Part shown: one piece after another, positions 14,991 through 22,744 of the stretch | Position numbering within the stretch: position 1 is the stretch's first letter | How the letters are laid out: each line of letters opens with the position of its first letter | Source: CAINDZ01 sp041908585 | GTDB lineage: Bacteria > Krumholzibacteriota > Krumholzibacteriia > LZORAL124-64-63 | Direction of reading: 5' to 3' | NCBI GenBank assembly: GCA_041908585.1 | Contig: JAYRFB010000252.1 | Span: 1-24,141, forward strand | DNA length: 24,141 bases | The notes under the pieces: generated by a model | Told to the model about the DNA's origin: nothing | What the model saw: only the letters and a program-made list of their open reading frames with translations | Databases searched by the model: none | Translations under genes and position numbers: made by a program

Positions 14991-15641
14991 ATGGTGGGGG
15001 TGCTGGCGGTGTCTGCCGCGGCCTGCGCCCCCAAGCGCCTGGCCCCCACCACCCAGACCCCACCCCCCCCCGCCACGCGCCAGGCCACGCTCCCCGGCGC
15101 CGTGGCCGACACCCTGTACCAGGCCGGGGATCCGGCCGTCGTCATTCCGGACAGCCTGGCCGAAGCCTGGCAGGCGTTCCTGGAAGCGGCGGCCGCGCTG
15201 GAGGAGGCGGCCGGCCCGCCGGGTCCCGGCGCTGCCGCGGCGGCCGACTCGACGGGCACTCCCTGGCCGGGCGAGAAGGTGGCCGCCCTGGCGCGCACGC
15301 AGGTCGGCAAGCCGTACGGTTGGGGCGGGACCGGTCCGGAGCGCTTCGATTGCAGCGGCCTGGCGCTTTATGTCTATCGCCAGTTGGGCATCGCGCTGCC
15401 GCGGGTCAGTTCGGATCAGGCCGGGGTGGGCACCCACGTCGACCGCAGCGAACTCAAGCCCGGCGACCTGGTCTTCTTCTCGTTGCGCAGCGCCTTCGAC
15501 CATGTCGGTATCTTCTTGGGCAACAACAGGTTCGTTCATGCCCCGCGCCGCCAGGAGCCGGTGCGGGTCGACAACCTGGAGGATGCCTGGTGGAATCGCG
15601 CCTACAAGGGCGCGCGCCGGGTGTTCGGCGGCGATCGCTAG
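14991..15641 (+). CDS. NlpC/P60-family lipoprotein, cell-wall peptidase
   Basis: A 216-residue protein expected to cut cell-wall peptide cross-bridges or stems in the periplasm. The C-terminal NlpC/P60 domain (about 95-216) has its catalytic residues: C121 in RFDCSGLALYVY, H171 in FDHVGIFLG and H183 in RFVHAPR. KPYGWGGTGPERFDCSG is the family hallmark. The N-terminus VLAVSAAAC reads as a lipobox, followed by a Pro/Thr-rich tether. From ATG 14991 the signal peptide is very short and lacks a basic residue; AGGGGGA lies 7 bases upstream. In-frame codons before it (ARTGGWL) would supply a basic start, but the only candidate initiators there are CTG 14988 or ATT in the MITE-like end. The start may have been changed by that insertion. 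The domain is firm; start and lipidation are less so. Confidence 0.85.
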   Translation: MVGVLAVSAAACAPKRLAPTTQTPPPPATRQATLPGAVADTLYQAGDPAVVIPDSLAEAWQAFLEAAAALEEAAGPPGPGAAAAADSTGTPWPGEKVAALARTQVGKPYGWGGTGPERFDCSGLALYVYRQLGIALPRVSSDQAGVGTHVDRSELKPGDLVFFSLRSAFDHVGIFLGNNRFVHAPRRQEPVRVDNLEDAWWNRAYKGARRVFGGDR

Positions 15642-15759
15642 GGATCGCCTGATGCGCCGTCGGCCACCCCGGCCGGACTGGCAGCCCCGGCCTGCCATTC
15701 GAGGCCCAAGACCCGCCTGATCGGCTCTCCCAACCCCCTTCCCGAGCCAAGCCGCTGGA

Positions 15760-15775
15760 TGGCATGCATGTTGCC
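15760..15775 (+). promoter_or_regulatory. Sigma-54-like -24/-12 promoter before cheA
   Basis: TGGCATGCATGTTGCC. The consensus is TGGCACG-N4-TTGCW; here GG (15761-15762) and GC (15773-15774) are separated by exactly 10 bases and only two consensus positions differ. It lies about 270 bases before cheA. No enhancer-binding protein gene is in the window. Confidence 0.45.
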
Positions 15776-15809
15776 TTCCCCGTTGTGCCTCGTTGTTCCC
15801 CAAAAAGCC

Positions 15810-15836
15810 TAAAGATCTCTTGAGGCTGGGCGAAAA
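15810..15836 (+). promoter_or_regulatory. Sigma-28 (FliA)-like promoter before cheA
   Basis: TAAAGATC, an 11-base spacer, then GGCGAAAA. The enterobacterial FliA consensus is TAAAGTTT-N11-GCCGATAA; six of eight bases match in each half with the exact spacer. FliA-type sigma factors commonly drive chemotaxis genes. It lies about 210 bases before cheA and 35 bases after the sigma-54-like site. Confidence 0.4.
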
Positions 15837-16047
15837 CTCGCGGGGACGGCGGGACGGGGCGTTCGGGCTCCATCCAGGTGCTGCCGGCGCAGGCGCTTCG
15901 TCGACTGCCGCGTGTGGCGGGACGACCGCAACGGCGGGAGTCGACGACCGGCGCGGCGGGTGCAGCGCGGCGCATGCCGACCAGAAATCAACCGCCGCCT
16001 GCGGCGGAAACGTCCTGCAGCGATCCGAGACCGAAGGTGCGTGCCAC

Positions 16048-19017
16048 ATGAGCAAGTCCACGGTACTTGAGCTTCTCGAGCGGATCTCCGAGGCCGTCGT
16101 CTTCGTCGACCCGGAAGCGCCGGCGGGATTCGCGCCGATCGCCACCGACCTGTCGGGACTGGCCGAGCAGCTTGCCGGCGAGGGACACGCGCAGGAATCG
16201 GCCATCTGCGCCAACGCGGTCCATCTCGCGCAGGGGCTGGCCGCCGGGATGGGCGATCCCGCCCAGGTGCTCAAGGTGCTCACCGCCGGGCTCGACGCGC
16301 TGCGGGCCAGCCTGGCGCAGGCCTGTCATCCCGAGGACGCGGGTTTCCCGTCGGAGCTGGCGGGAGCGACGGCGACGCCCGCAGACATGGCGACGGCGAT
16401 CGCCGCCGCAGTGGACGGGACCACCGCCTGCGATGTGGCGACCGCCGTCGATATCGCGGTCGTGGCCGAAGCCGACCCGGTCCCGGCGGGAAGCTCCGCG
16501 GAGCGCGCGCCGGCGCCGACGCCGACGGCCAGCGACGTCCTGGGCATGGTCGACGAGTCGATCATGAGCGAGTTCCTCGCGCGCCAGGCCGACGTGCTCG
16601 AGGACGTCGAGAAGGAACTGCTGAACATCGAGGACGGCACGACCGGCGGCGACCTCACCGGGCTGCTGCGCTTCTTCCATACGCTCAAGGGTGAGTCGGC
16701 GCTCCTGGGGATGTCGCACGTCGCCGAGCTCTGCCATGCCACCGAGGACATGATGCAGGCCGAGCCGCTGCCGGCCTGTGTCGAGCGCCTGCTCGACGTC
16801 AAGGACTGGCTGATGGCGGTCATGCGCCACTACGCCGGCGGCGGCGCCGAGCCCGCCCCCGTCGCGAACATCCTGGCGCGGCTCCGCGAGACGCCGGCTG
16901 CGGCCCCGGCGCCGGCTCCCGCCCCCGTCGCGGCCGCGCCGGCGGCAGCGGCGCCCGTGGTGACGGCGGTCCCCGCCTACGAGGTCGTCGCCTACGTGGG
17001 CCACAACGTCCATGACAGCGACACCGACCTGGTGCACGACTTCGTGGCCGAGGCCGTCGAGCACCTCGACGCTTCCGAGGGCCACCTGCTGGCGCTCGAG
17101 AAGGACGCCCACCAGTCCGAGGCGCTCAACGCGGTCTTCCGCGCGTTCCACACCATCAAGGGCCTGGCGGGGTTCATCGAGCTGGAGCACATCAAGGACC
17201 TGGCACACAAGGCCGAGAACCTGCTGGACATGGCGCGACGCGGCGAGCTGGACCTGGTCGACAACAACATGGACCTGGTCTTCGAGTCGGTCGACATGAT
17301 GAAGCGCCTGGTCGAGGGCGTCGCGGCCGCGCTGGGCGGCGACGGGCGCCTGACCGGGGAGGACCGGCTGGCCGGGCTGATGGGTCGGCTCGTCGCGGCC
17401 ACCGCGGCGCGCCGGGCCGCGGCACAGCCCGCGACCGCGGCGGCGCCGGCGCCGCAGCCGGCCCCGCTGCCGGAGCCCGCTCCCGCACCCGTCGAGGCGG
17501 CGAAGCCCGCGGCGCCGAAGGCGCCAGGCACCGGATTCATCCCCTTGAGCAACATGAAGAAGCCTGTCGCGCAACCCGCGCCGGTGCCCGTAACGCCGGC
17601 GGCCGCTCCGTCCGTGGCCGCGGCGCCGGCCAACGCCTCGGCAGCGACGCCCGCCGCCGAGGCCGACGGCGAGTCCCGTGGCGGCAAGGCGCAGACCAAG
17701 GTGCGCGAGGCCATGCGTGTCGATGCCGAGCGTCTCGATCACCTGATCGAGACGATCGGCGAGCTGGTGATCGCGGAGTCGATGGTCAGCCAGTCGCCGG
17801 AGATCAAGAAGGCCGGCATGTCGGTGAAGCTGGCCAAGGACCTGGACCACCTCGACAAGATCTGCCGCGAGCTCCAGGAAATCGGCATGTCGCTGCGGAT
17901 GGTGCCGGTGCGGCCGGTCTTCCAGAAGATGGCGCGCCTGGTCCGCGACCTCTCGAAGAAGCAGGGGCGCGAGGTGGAGTTCGTCGTCAGCGGCGAGGAC
18001 ACCGAGCTGGACAAGAACGTCGTCGACAAGATCGGCGACCCGCTGGTGCACATGGTGCGCAACGCCGTCGACCACGGCATCGAGGCGGATCCCAACGACC
18101 GCCTGGCGCGGGGCAAGCCGGCCGTCGGCCGCATCGAGCTGCGCGCGTTCCACAAGGGCGGCAACATCTGCATCGAGATCGAGGACGACGGCAAGGGCCT
18201 GGACCGCGAGGCGATCCTCAACAAGGCGATCAGCCGAGGACTGCTGCGCGAGGGCGAGAACCCGTCGGACCGCGATCTGTTCGCCCTGATCTTCGAGCCG
18301 GGATTCTCGACCGCCAAGCAGGTGACCGACATCTCCGGACGCGGCGTCGGCATGGACGTCGTGCGGCGCAACATCGAGGAGTTGCGCGGCACGGTCGACA
18401 TCTCCTCGGCTCCGGGCCGGGGCTCGACCTTCAGCATCAAGCTCCCGCTCACGCTGGCCATCATCGAGGGCATGGTCATCCGCGTCGGCCAGGAACACTA
18501 CATCATCCCGACGCTCTCGGTCGTGCGGCTGATCCGGCCGCAGCGCAGCGACCTGACGCACGTCTTCGACCGCGGCGAGATGCTGGCCTTCGAGGGCAGC
18601 CACCTGCCGCTCTTCCGGCTGGCCGGCCTGTTCGATGTGCAGGACGCCAAGACGCGGCCCGACGAGGCGATGGTCGTCATCGTCGAGGACGAGGGGCGCA
18701 AGGTGGGCCTGATGGCGGACGAGCTGCTCGGCCAGCAGTCGATCGTCATCAAGAGCCTGGGCGAGACCATGCAGGGCACCGACGGCGTGGCCGGCGGCGC
18801 CATCATGAGCAACGGCAACGTGGCCCTGATCCTGGACATCGCCGGGATCGTCCGCGTGGCGCACCAGGTGGACACGACGGCGCACGTGCGGTCCGGCCGC
18901 GCGACGGCGACGGCCACGCTGGACGGGGGGACGTCGACGACGGCCGGGCTGCCGGCCCTGGACGGGATCGAGGAAGCGGAGGCGGTCGTGGCCGCCTGGG
19001 AACAGGCTGTTCGCTAG
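16048..19017 (+). CDS. cheA: Chemotaxis histidine kinase CheA with two HPt domains
   Basis: A 989-residue cytoplasmic kinase that phosphorylates CheY and CheB in response to chemoreceptors. Order of parts: a helical N-terminal region of unknown role (1-105), an Ala/Thr-rich linker, HPt-1 with H211 in RFFHTLKGESALLGM, an Ala/Pro linker, HPt-2 with H368 in RAFHTIKGLAGF, a long Ala/Pro linker (about 450-545), a dimerisation helix pair from about 556, the kinase core with N672 in VRNAVDHG, DDGKG at 713-717, FEPGFSTA and GRGVGM at 764-769, and a CheW-like domain from about 806. No clear P2 CheY-binding domain is seen. Two phosphotransfer histidines and nearly 1,000 residues are unusual against the classical 650-residue CheA. 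ATG 16048 has GAAGGTG about 8 bases upstream. It leads the operon. Confidence 0.95.
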   Translation: MSKSTVLELLERISEAVVFVDPEAPAGFAPIATDLSGLAEQLAGEGHAQESAICANAVHLAQGLAAGMGDPAQVLKVLTAGLDALRASLAQACHPEDAGFPSELAGATATPADMATAIAAAVDGTTACDVATAVDIAVVAEADPVPAGSSAERAPAPTPTASDVLGMVDESIMSEFLARQADVLEDVEKELLNIEDGTTGGDLTGLLRFFHTLKGESALLGMSHVAELCHATEDMMQAEPLPACVERLLDVKDWLMAVMRHYAGGGAEPAPVANILARLRETPAAAPAPAPAPVAAAPAAAAPVVTAVPAYEVVAYVGHNVHDSDTDLVHDFVAEAVEHLDASEGHLLALEKDAHQSEALNAVFRAFHTIKGLAGFIELEHIKDLAHKAENLLDMARRGELDLVDNNMDLVFESVDMMKRLVEGVAAALGGDGRLTGEDRLAGLMGRLVAATAARRAAAQPATAAAPAPQPAPLPEPAPAPVEAAKPAAPKAPGTGFIPLSNMKKPVAQPAPVPVTPAAAPSVAAAPANASAATPAAEADGESRGGKAQTKVREAMRVDAERLDHLIETIGELVIAESMVSQSPEIKKAGMSVKLAKDLDHLDKICRELQEIGMSLRMVPVRPVFQKMARLVRDLSKKQGREVEFVVSGEDTELDKNVVDKIGDPLVHMVRNAVDHGIEADPNDRLARGKPAVGRIELRAFHKGGNICIEIEDDGKGLDREAILNKAISRGLLREGENPSDRDLFALIFEPGFSTAKQVTDISGRGVGMDVVRRNIEELRGTVDISSAPGRGSTFSIKLPLTLAIIEGMVIRVGQEHYIIPTLSVVRLIRPQRSDLTHVFDRGEMLAFEGSHLPLFRLAGLFDVQDAKTRPDEAMVVIVEDEGRKVGLMADELLGQQSIVIKSLGETMQGTDGVAGGAIMSNGNVALILDIAGIVRVAHQVDTTAHVRSGRATATATLDGGTSTTAGLPALDGIEEAEAVVAAWEQAVR

Positions 19018-19092
19018 GGACGCGCCAGGTACGCGAGTGAGCCGCGGCGTGACGCGGCGGAACCGGGGCGGGGCCCCGCACGGAGGTAGATG

Positions 19093-19593
19093 ATGGCAAC
19101 GGAATCGACGGTCGCCAGGGTCGCGCAGGCTGGCAAGTTCCTCTCGTTCATCCTCGGTGACGAGGAGTATGGGCTTGAGATCCTGAAGGTGCAGGAGATC
19201 AACGGCATGATGGGCATCACCCGCGTGCCGCGGACGCCTGACTACGTGCGCGGCGTGATCAACCTGCGCGGGCGGGTCATCCCGATCGTCAGCCTCCGCA
19301 AGAAGTTCCAGATGCCGGCGGTAGCCGACACCGAGAAGACTTGCATCATCGTCGTGCAGGTGGCCTACGGCGATCGCGAGATCACGATGGGCATCATCGT
19401 CGACGAGGTCTCCGAGGTGCTGAACATCGGCGACGGCCAGATCGAGCCGCCCCCTAGCTTCGGTGGCGGGATGGAAGAGGCCGACTTCATCACCGGTATG
19501 GGCAAGCTGGAGAACAAGGTCGTGATCCTGCTGGATATCGACCGCGTGATGAGCGGGCCGGAGATGGACGCCGTCGTCCAGGCGGCCGGCTAG
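19093..19593 (+). CDS. cheW: Chemotaxis coupling protein CheW
   Basis: A 166-residue adaptor that links chemoreceptors to CheA. The CheW fold is recognisable from KFLSFILGDEEYGLEILKVQEI, ITRVPRTPDYVRGVINLRGRVIPIVSLRKKF, the family hallmark around the conserved N-L-R-G, and MGIIVDEVSEVLNI. ATG 19093 has GGAGG with a 6-base spacer; the overlapping ATG at 19090 would be too close. It follows cheA by 75 bases, the widest gap in the operon, which contains a short CGGGG/CCCCG stem. A short N-terminal extension and an acidic C-terminus (MSGPEMDAVVQAAG) lie outside the domain. Confidence 0.95.
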   Translation: MATESTVARVAQAGKFLSFILGDEEYGLEILKVQEINGMMGITRVPRTPDYVRGVINLRGRVIPIVSLRKKFQMPAVADTEKTCIIVVQVAYGDREITMGIIVDEVSEVLNIGDGQIEPPPSFGGGMEEADFITGMGKLENKVVILLDIDRVMSGPEMDAVVQAAG

Positions 19594-19650
19594 GGCACGG
19601 TGGGCGCGTCGGCGACACGGCTCCGCGAAGGAGGCCGGGAAGGCGTGACG

Positions 19651-20520
19651 ATGGGAAGCAGGGCGACGGCAGTCCTGGAATCGCCGGGAGCGGCGGGGAT
19701 GACCCCGGCCGAGCTCGTCGCGTACCAGCGTCTGCTGTTCGACCAGACGGGGATCGTCCTGCAGGACAACAAGCGCGCGCTGGTGGAGGCCCGGGTCTCG
19801 CAGCGCCTGCGCGCGCTGGGCCTGGACTCGTTCGGCGAGTACCTGGAGCTGCTGCGCCGCGATGCCACCGGCGAGGAACTGGTCCAGCTGATCGACGTGG
19901 TGTCCACCAACGTCACGCACTTCTTCCGCGAGGACGAGCACTTCGCGTTCCTGGCCCAGGTGACGGGAGCCTGGCTCAAGGCGGGATCCGACCGCTTGCG
20001 GATCTGGTCAGCGGCCTGCTCGACGGGCGAGGAACCGTACTCGATCGCGATGACGATCGCCGAGGCGATCGGGCAGCGCCGGGTCGATGCGAAGATCCTG
20101 GCCACCGACATCAGCACGCGTGTGCTGGCCGAGGCCCAGGCTGCGCGCTACCCGGCGGAGAGGCTGGCCTCGGTGCCCGAGGCGCGCCGGCGGACCGCTT
20201 TCACGACGGTGGACGCCGACGGCCGCCCGCTTCACGAGGTGCGGCCGGAACTGCGGAATCTTGTCATGTTCAGGCGCCTCAACTTCAAGCAGATTCCCTA
20301 TCCGATCCGCGGCGTCTTCGACGTCATCTTCTGCCGCAACGCCATGATCTACTTCGATCGACCGCAACGAGAACGGATGGTCCGCGAGTTCGCGCGGCTG
20401 CTCCGGCCAGGTGGCTACCTGCTCGTCGGCCATGCGGAGACGCTGATCGGCATGTCCGATTGCTTCCGCGTGATCCGGCCCTCGATCTACGAACGGCTCA
20501 AGGACGGGGTGACAACTTGA
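19651..20520 (+). CDS. cheR: Chemoreceptor methyltransferase CheR
   Basis: A 289-residue enzyme that methylates glutamates on chemoreceptors with S-adenosylmethionine, for adaptation. The N-terminal helical domain has GIVLQDNKRALVEARVSQRLRALG; the conserved TNVTHFFRE lies at 87-94; the SAM-binding RIWSAACSTGEEPYS at 117-131; ATDIS at 151-155; and FDVIFCRNAMIYFD at 223-236. All are intact. ATG 19651 has GGGAAGG 7 bases upstream; GTG 19645, two codons earlier, has GAAGGAGG 10 bases upstream and is almost as good. The stop codon overlaps the likely TTG start of cheD, which suggests translational coupling. The adaptation pair is CheR here and CheB at the operon end. Confidence 0.95.
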   Translation: MGSRATAVLESPGAAGMTPAELVAYQRLLFDQTGIVLQDNKRALVEARVSQRLRALGLDSFGEYLELLRRDATGEELVQLIDVVSTNVTHFFREDEHFAFLAQVTGAWLKAGSDRLRIWSAACSTGEEPYSIAMTIAEAIGQRRVDAKILATDISTRVLAEAQAARYPAERLASVPEARRRTAFTTVDADGRPLHEVRPELRNLVMFRRLNFKQIPYPIRGVFDVIFCRNAMIYFDRPQRERMVREFARLLRPGGYLLVGHAETLIGMSDCFRVIRPSIYERLKDGVTT

Positions 20521-21038
20521 CTCAAGTCATGGAACGACCCGGTCAGGTCCTGCGCTCGCGGCGCAGCATCTGCGTGGACATCAGCGACATGAAGATGTCG
20601 CGGAACCGCGACGATGTCCTGGTGACGTACTCGCTGGGGTCCTGCGTCGGACTGACGCTGTACGATCCGCTGGCGGGCATCGGCGCCATGATCCACTGCA
20701 TGCTGCCGATGTCCAAGATCGACCCGGAAAAGGCGCGGATGAAGCCGTTCATGTTCGTGGACACCGGCGTCGCCGCCATGCTCCACGAGCTGTACCAGGC
20801 CGGGGCCCAGCGCCAGAACCTCATCGCCAAGGTGGCCGGTGCCGGCTCGCCGCTGGGCAAGGAAGAGACCTTCCGCATCGGGCAGCGCAATTACACCATC
20901 CTGCGCAAGTTCCTGTGGAAGAACAACATTCTCATCGCCAAGGAGGACGTGGGCGGGACCAAGGCCCGCACGCTCTACCTCCACATGGCGGACGGCCGCA
21001 CGACGGTGAAGTCGGAAGGCCAGGAGGTGGAGCTGTGA
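20517..21038 (+). CDS. cheD: Chemoreceptor glutamine deamidase CheD
   Basis: A 173-residue enzyme that converts receptor glutamines to glutamates and, in other species, interacts with CheC-type phosphatases. The catalytic set T37, C43 and H60 (VTYSLGSCVGLTLYDPLAGIGAMIH) has the same spacings, 6 and 17, as the T21-C27-H44 set known from Thermotoga CheD. The C-terminal LIAKVAGAGSP and KEETFRIGQRNYTILRKFLWKNNILIAKEDVGGTKARTLYL segments are also typical. I chose TTG 20517, which overlaps the cheR stop (TTGA) and has GGACGGGG about 8 bases upstream; ATG 20529 is an alternative without a ribosome site. Its stop overlaps the GTG start of the HDOD gene by four bases. Confidence 0.94.
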   Translation: MTQVMERPGQVLRSRRSICVDISDMKMSRNRDDVLVTYSLGSCVGLTLYDPLAGIGAMIHCMLPMSKIDPEKARMKPFMFVDTGVAAMLHELYQAGAQRQNLIAKVAGAGSPLGKEETFRIGQRNYTILRKFLWKNNILIAKEDVGGTKARTLYLHMADGRTTVKSEGQEVEL

Positions 21039-21925
21039 GCGAGCGCGAAGCCATCCTGGCGCGGATCGAGACGGTGCCGTCGCTGCCGTCGGTCGTCATC
21101 AAGCTGCGCCAGTACCTCAACGAGCCGGAAGTCAACTTCGACGCCCTGGCCCGGATGATCGAGTACGATCCGGGCCTGACGGCCAACGTCCTGCAGCTGT
21201 CCAACTCGGCCTACTTCGGCTGGTCGAAGTCGATCAGGACGGTCAAGGAGGCCATCGTCCGGCTGGGCACGAACCGGATCTTCCAGATGGTCCTCTGCAT
21301 GTCGGTGGCGCCGCTGGTGCGCAAGCCGATCAAGGGCTACGACATGGATTCGGCGAGCCTGTGGCGCCACTCGATCGCCACGGCGATCTGCGCCGAGCTC
21401 GTCGCCGCCGAACTGGAGCTGGCCTGCCGCGGTGAGGCGTTTACCGCCGGCCTCCTGCACGACATGGGCAAGATCGTGCTGGGCACGTTCGTCGAGGTCG
21501 ACGACGAACCCATCAAGGAACTCATGCGCCTCGACAACCTCGCGTTCAACGAGGCCGAGCAGATGGTTCTGGGCATCGACCACGCCGAGGTGGCGTCCGC
21601 GCTGCTGCTGGCGTGGAATCTGCCGGACGACGTCGCCGAGGCCGTGCGCTGGCACCACCAGCCGTCCAACGCCAGCGAGAGCCGGCGGGAGCTGGCGGAC
21701 CTGGTGCACGTCGCCGACATCCTCTGCCTGGACTTCGGGTTCGGCGGCGGCGTGGACGGGCTGGGTTACCGACTGGACCGCGGCGCGAGCGAGCGCCTGG
21801 GCCTGGGCGTGGGCATCGCCGAGAAGGTGGGCGCGGCGGTCCTGATCGCGGTGAACGAACTGGACTCGATGTTCCAGACAGTCAGGGAAGGTGAGGGTTA
21901 TGGCGTTCAACATTCTGCTCGTTGA
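21035..21925 (+). CDS. HDOD-domain protein inside the chemotaxis operon
   Basis: A 296-residue protein with one HDOD domain, a relative of HD phosphohydrolases usually without catalysis. Signature parts are VPSLPSVVIKLRQYLNEPEVNFDALARMIEYDPGLTANVLQLSNSAYFG near the N-terminus, TVKEAIVRLGTNRIFQMVL, and GLLHDMGKIVLGTF in the middle, with H-D kept. HDOD proteins act in signalling, some with cyclic-di-GMP or response regulators, but the role is generally poorly known. GTG 21035 has GGAGG 7 bases upstream and overlaps the cheD stop as GTGA. The 3' end overlaps cheY by 26 bases. The tight position between cheD and cheY implies a role in the same pathway. Whether it binds a nucleotide cannot be told. 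Confidence 0.9.
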   Translation: MSEREAILARIETVPSLPSVVIKLRQYLNEPEVNFDALARMIEYDPGLTANVLQLSNSAYFGWSKSIRTVKEAIVRLGTNRIFQMVLCMSVAPLVRKPIKGYDMDSASLWRHSIATAICAELVAAELELACRGEAFTAGLLHDMGKIVLGTFVEVDDEPIKELMRLDNLAFNEAEQMVLGIDHAEVASALLLAWNLPDDVAEAVRWHHQPSNASESRRELADLVHVADILCLDFGFGGGVDGLGYRLDRGASERLGLGVGIAEKVGAAVLIAVNELDSMFQTVREGEGYGVQHSAR

Positions 21926-22289
21926 CGACTCGGTCACCGTCAGGGCCGTGATCAGCAAGGCGCTGCACCTGGCGGGTGTCGACATCAACCTGCTCTACCA
22001 GGCCGGCAACGGGCAGGAGGCCCTGGAGATCATGGAGGCCGAGTGGATCGACCTGGTGCTCTGCGACATCAGCATGCCGGTGATGGACGGAGAGACCCTG
22101 GTCGCCCGCATGGTCGACAACGGCATGATCAAGACCGTTCCCGTGGTCATCGTGTCGTCGGCGGGCAGCGAGCCGCGCATCCAGCGCCTGAAGGACATGG
22201 GCGTCCGCGACTACATCCAGAAGCCGTTCACGCCCGAGCGCATCCGCGAGGTCGTCGACAACGTCACGGGGGTGGCGAGCCATGCGTGA
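21900..22289 (+). CDS. cheY: Chemotaxis response regulator CheY
   Basis: A 129-residue single-domain receiver. The acidic pair is D9-D10, the phospho-acceptor D56 in DLVLCDISMPVMDG, the switch serine S86 or S87 in VVIVSSAGS, and the lysine K108 in YIQKPF. Phosphorylated by CheA, it would act on the flagellar switch or on another motility machine. ATG 21900 has GGAAGGTGAG 5 bases upstream; GTG 21891 would lie within that site. It begins inside the last 26 bases of the HDOD gene and its last 8 bases overlap cheX. The aromatic switch residue is Y105, as in classical CheY. Confidence 0.94.
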   Translation: MAFNILLVDDSVTVRAVISKALHLAGVDINLLYQAGNGQEALEIMEAEWIDLVLCDISMPVMDGETLVARMVDNGMIKTVPVVIVSSAGSEPRIQRLKDMGVRDYIQKPFTPERIREVVDNVTGVASHA

Positions 22290-22740
22290 ACAGGTCATCG
22301 CGTCGGTCAGCTCGACCTTCCTGGCGGTCGTCGAGCAGCTGACCTTCATGTTCGGCGAGCCGACCCACAAGGCGGCGATCCTCGAGGCCGACGGCGAGTA
22401 CGTGCTGGCACAGCTCTCATTCACGGGCGACGTCCAGGGCGTGCTCTCCCTGGCGGTGCCGTCCGAGTGCGTGCCGGAGATCGCGGCCAACATCCTGGGC
22501 CTGGAGCCGGAGGAGATGGAGGCTGCCTCGATGGCGCCGGATTCGCTCGGCGAGATGCTCAACGTGATCTGCGGCCACATCATCATGGCGATCGCCGGCA
22601 AGGCCGCCGACTTCCGCCTGGGTTCGCCGGCCGTGGGACCGGCCACGCCGGATTTCCTGGCCGCGCGTGTCGACGACCCGGACTGGCTGGGATTCCTGCT
22701 CGAGGAGAACATCGTCCTGCTGGGCCTCGTCACGGAGTAG
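22282..22740 (+). CDS. cheX: CheX-type CheY-P phosphatase
   Basis: A 152-residue protein of the CheC/CheX/FliY phosphatase family. The catalytic E-x2-N motif is E91-M-L-N94 in DSLGEMLNVICGHI. The preceding strands (VLAQLSFTGDVQGVLSLAVP) and a single copy of the motif point to CheX rather than CheC, which often has two. It would remove phosphate from CheY, taking the role of CheZ, which I do not see. ATG 22282 overlaps the last 8 bases of cheY; only a weak GGGGGTGG precedes it. The cheB GTG follows its stop by 4 bases. The C-terminal part (VDDPDWLGFLLEENIVLLGLVTE) is less typical. Confidence 0.85.
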   Translation: MREQVIASVSSTFLAVVEQLTFMFGEPTHKAAILEADGEYVLAQLSFTGDVQGVLSLAVPSECVPEIAANILGLEPEEMEAASMAPDSLGEMLNVICGHIIMAIAGKAADFRLGSPAVGPATPDFLAARVDDPDWLGFLLEENIVLLGLVTE

Positions 22741-22744
22741 CGAC

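Larger units (their letters stand above)
15642..16047 (+). promoter_or_regulatory. 406-bp leader of the chemotaxis operon
   Basis: I see no convincing gene here. It holds two promoter candidates (listed separately) and, between 15837 and 16047, sequence able to fold: an 8-bp perfect inverted repeat CGTCGACT at 15899-15906 with AGTCGACG at 15939-15946, and a CCGCCG/CGGCGG stem about 55 bases before cheA. The cheA frame is open back to 15793, but its codons (AAA, TTG, AAA) are unlike the neighbouring genes, so I regard it as untranslated. No known riboswitch was recognised. Confidence 0.5.

Noticed and set aside
15793..16047. N-terminal extension of CheA in frame from 15793
   Set aside because: Codon use is unlike the rest, the extension contains no domain, it would overlap the promoter candidates, and ATG 16048 has a placed ribosome site.
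15988..19941. A very long open frame (over 1,300 codons) antisense to cheA, cheW and cheR
   Set aside because: It is a by-product of high GC at third codon positions; the translation is low-complexity Arg/His/Gly/Asp with no domain, while the opposite strand encodes complete known proteins.
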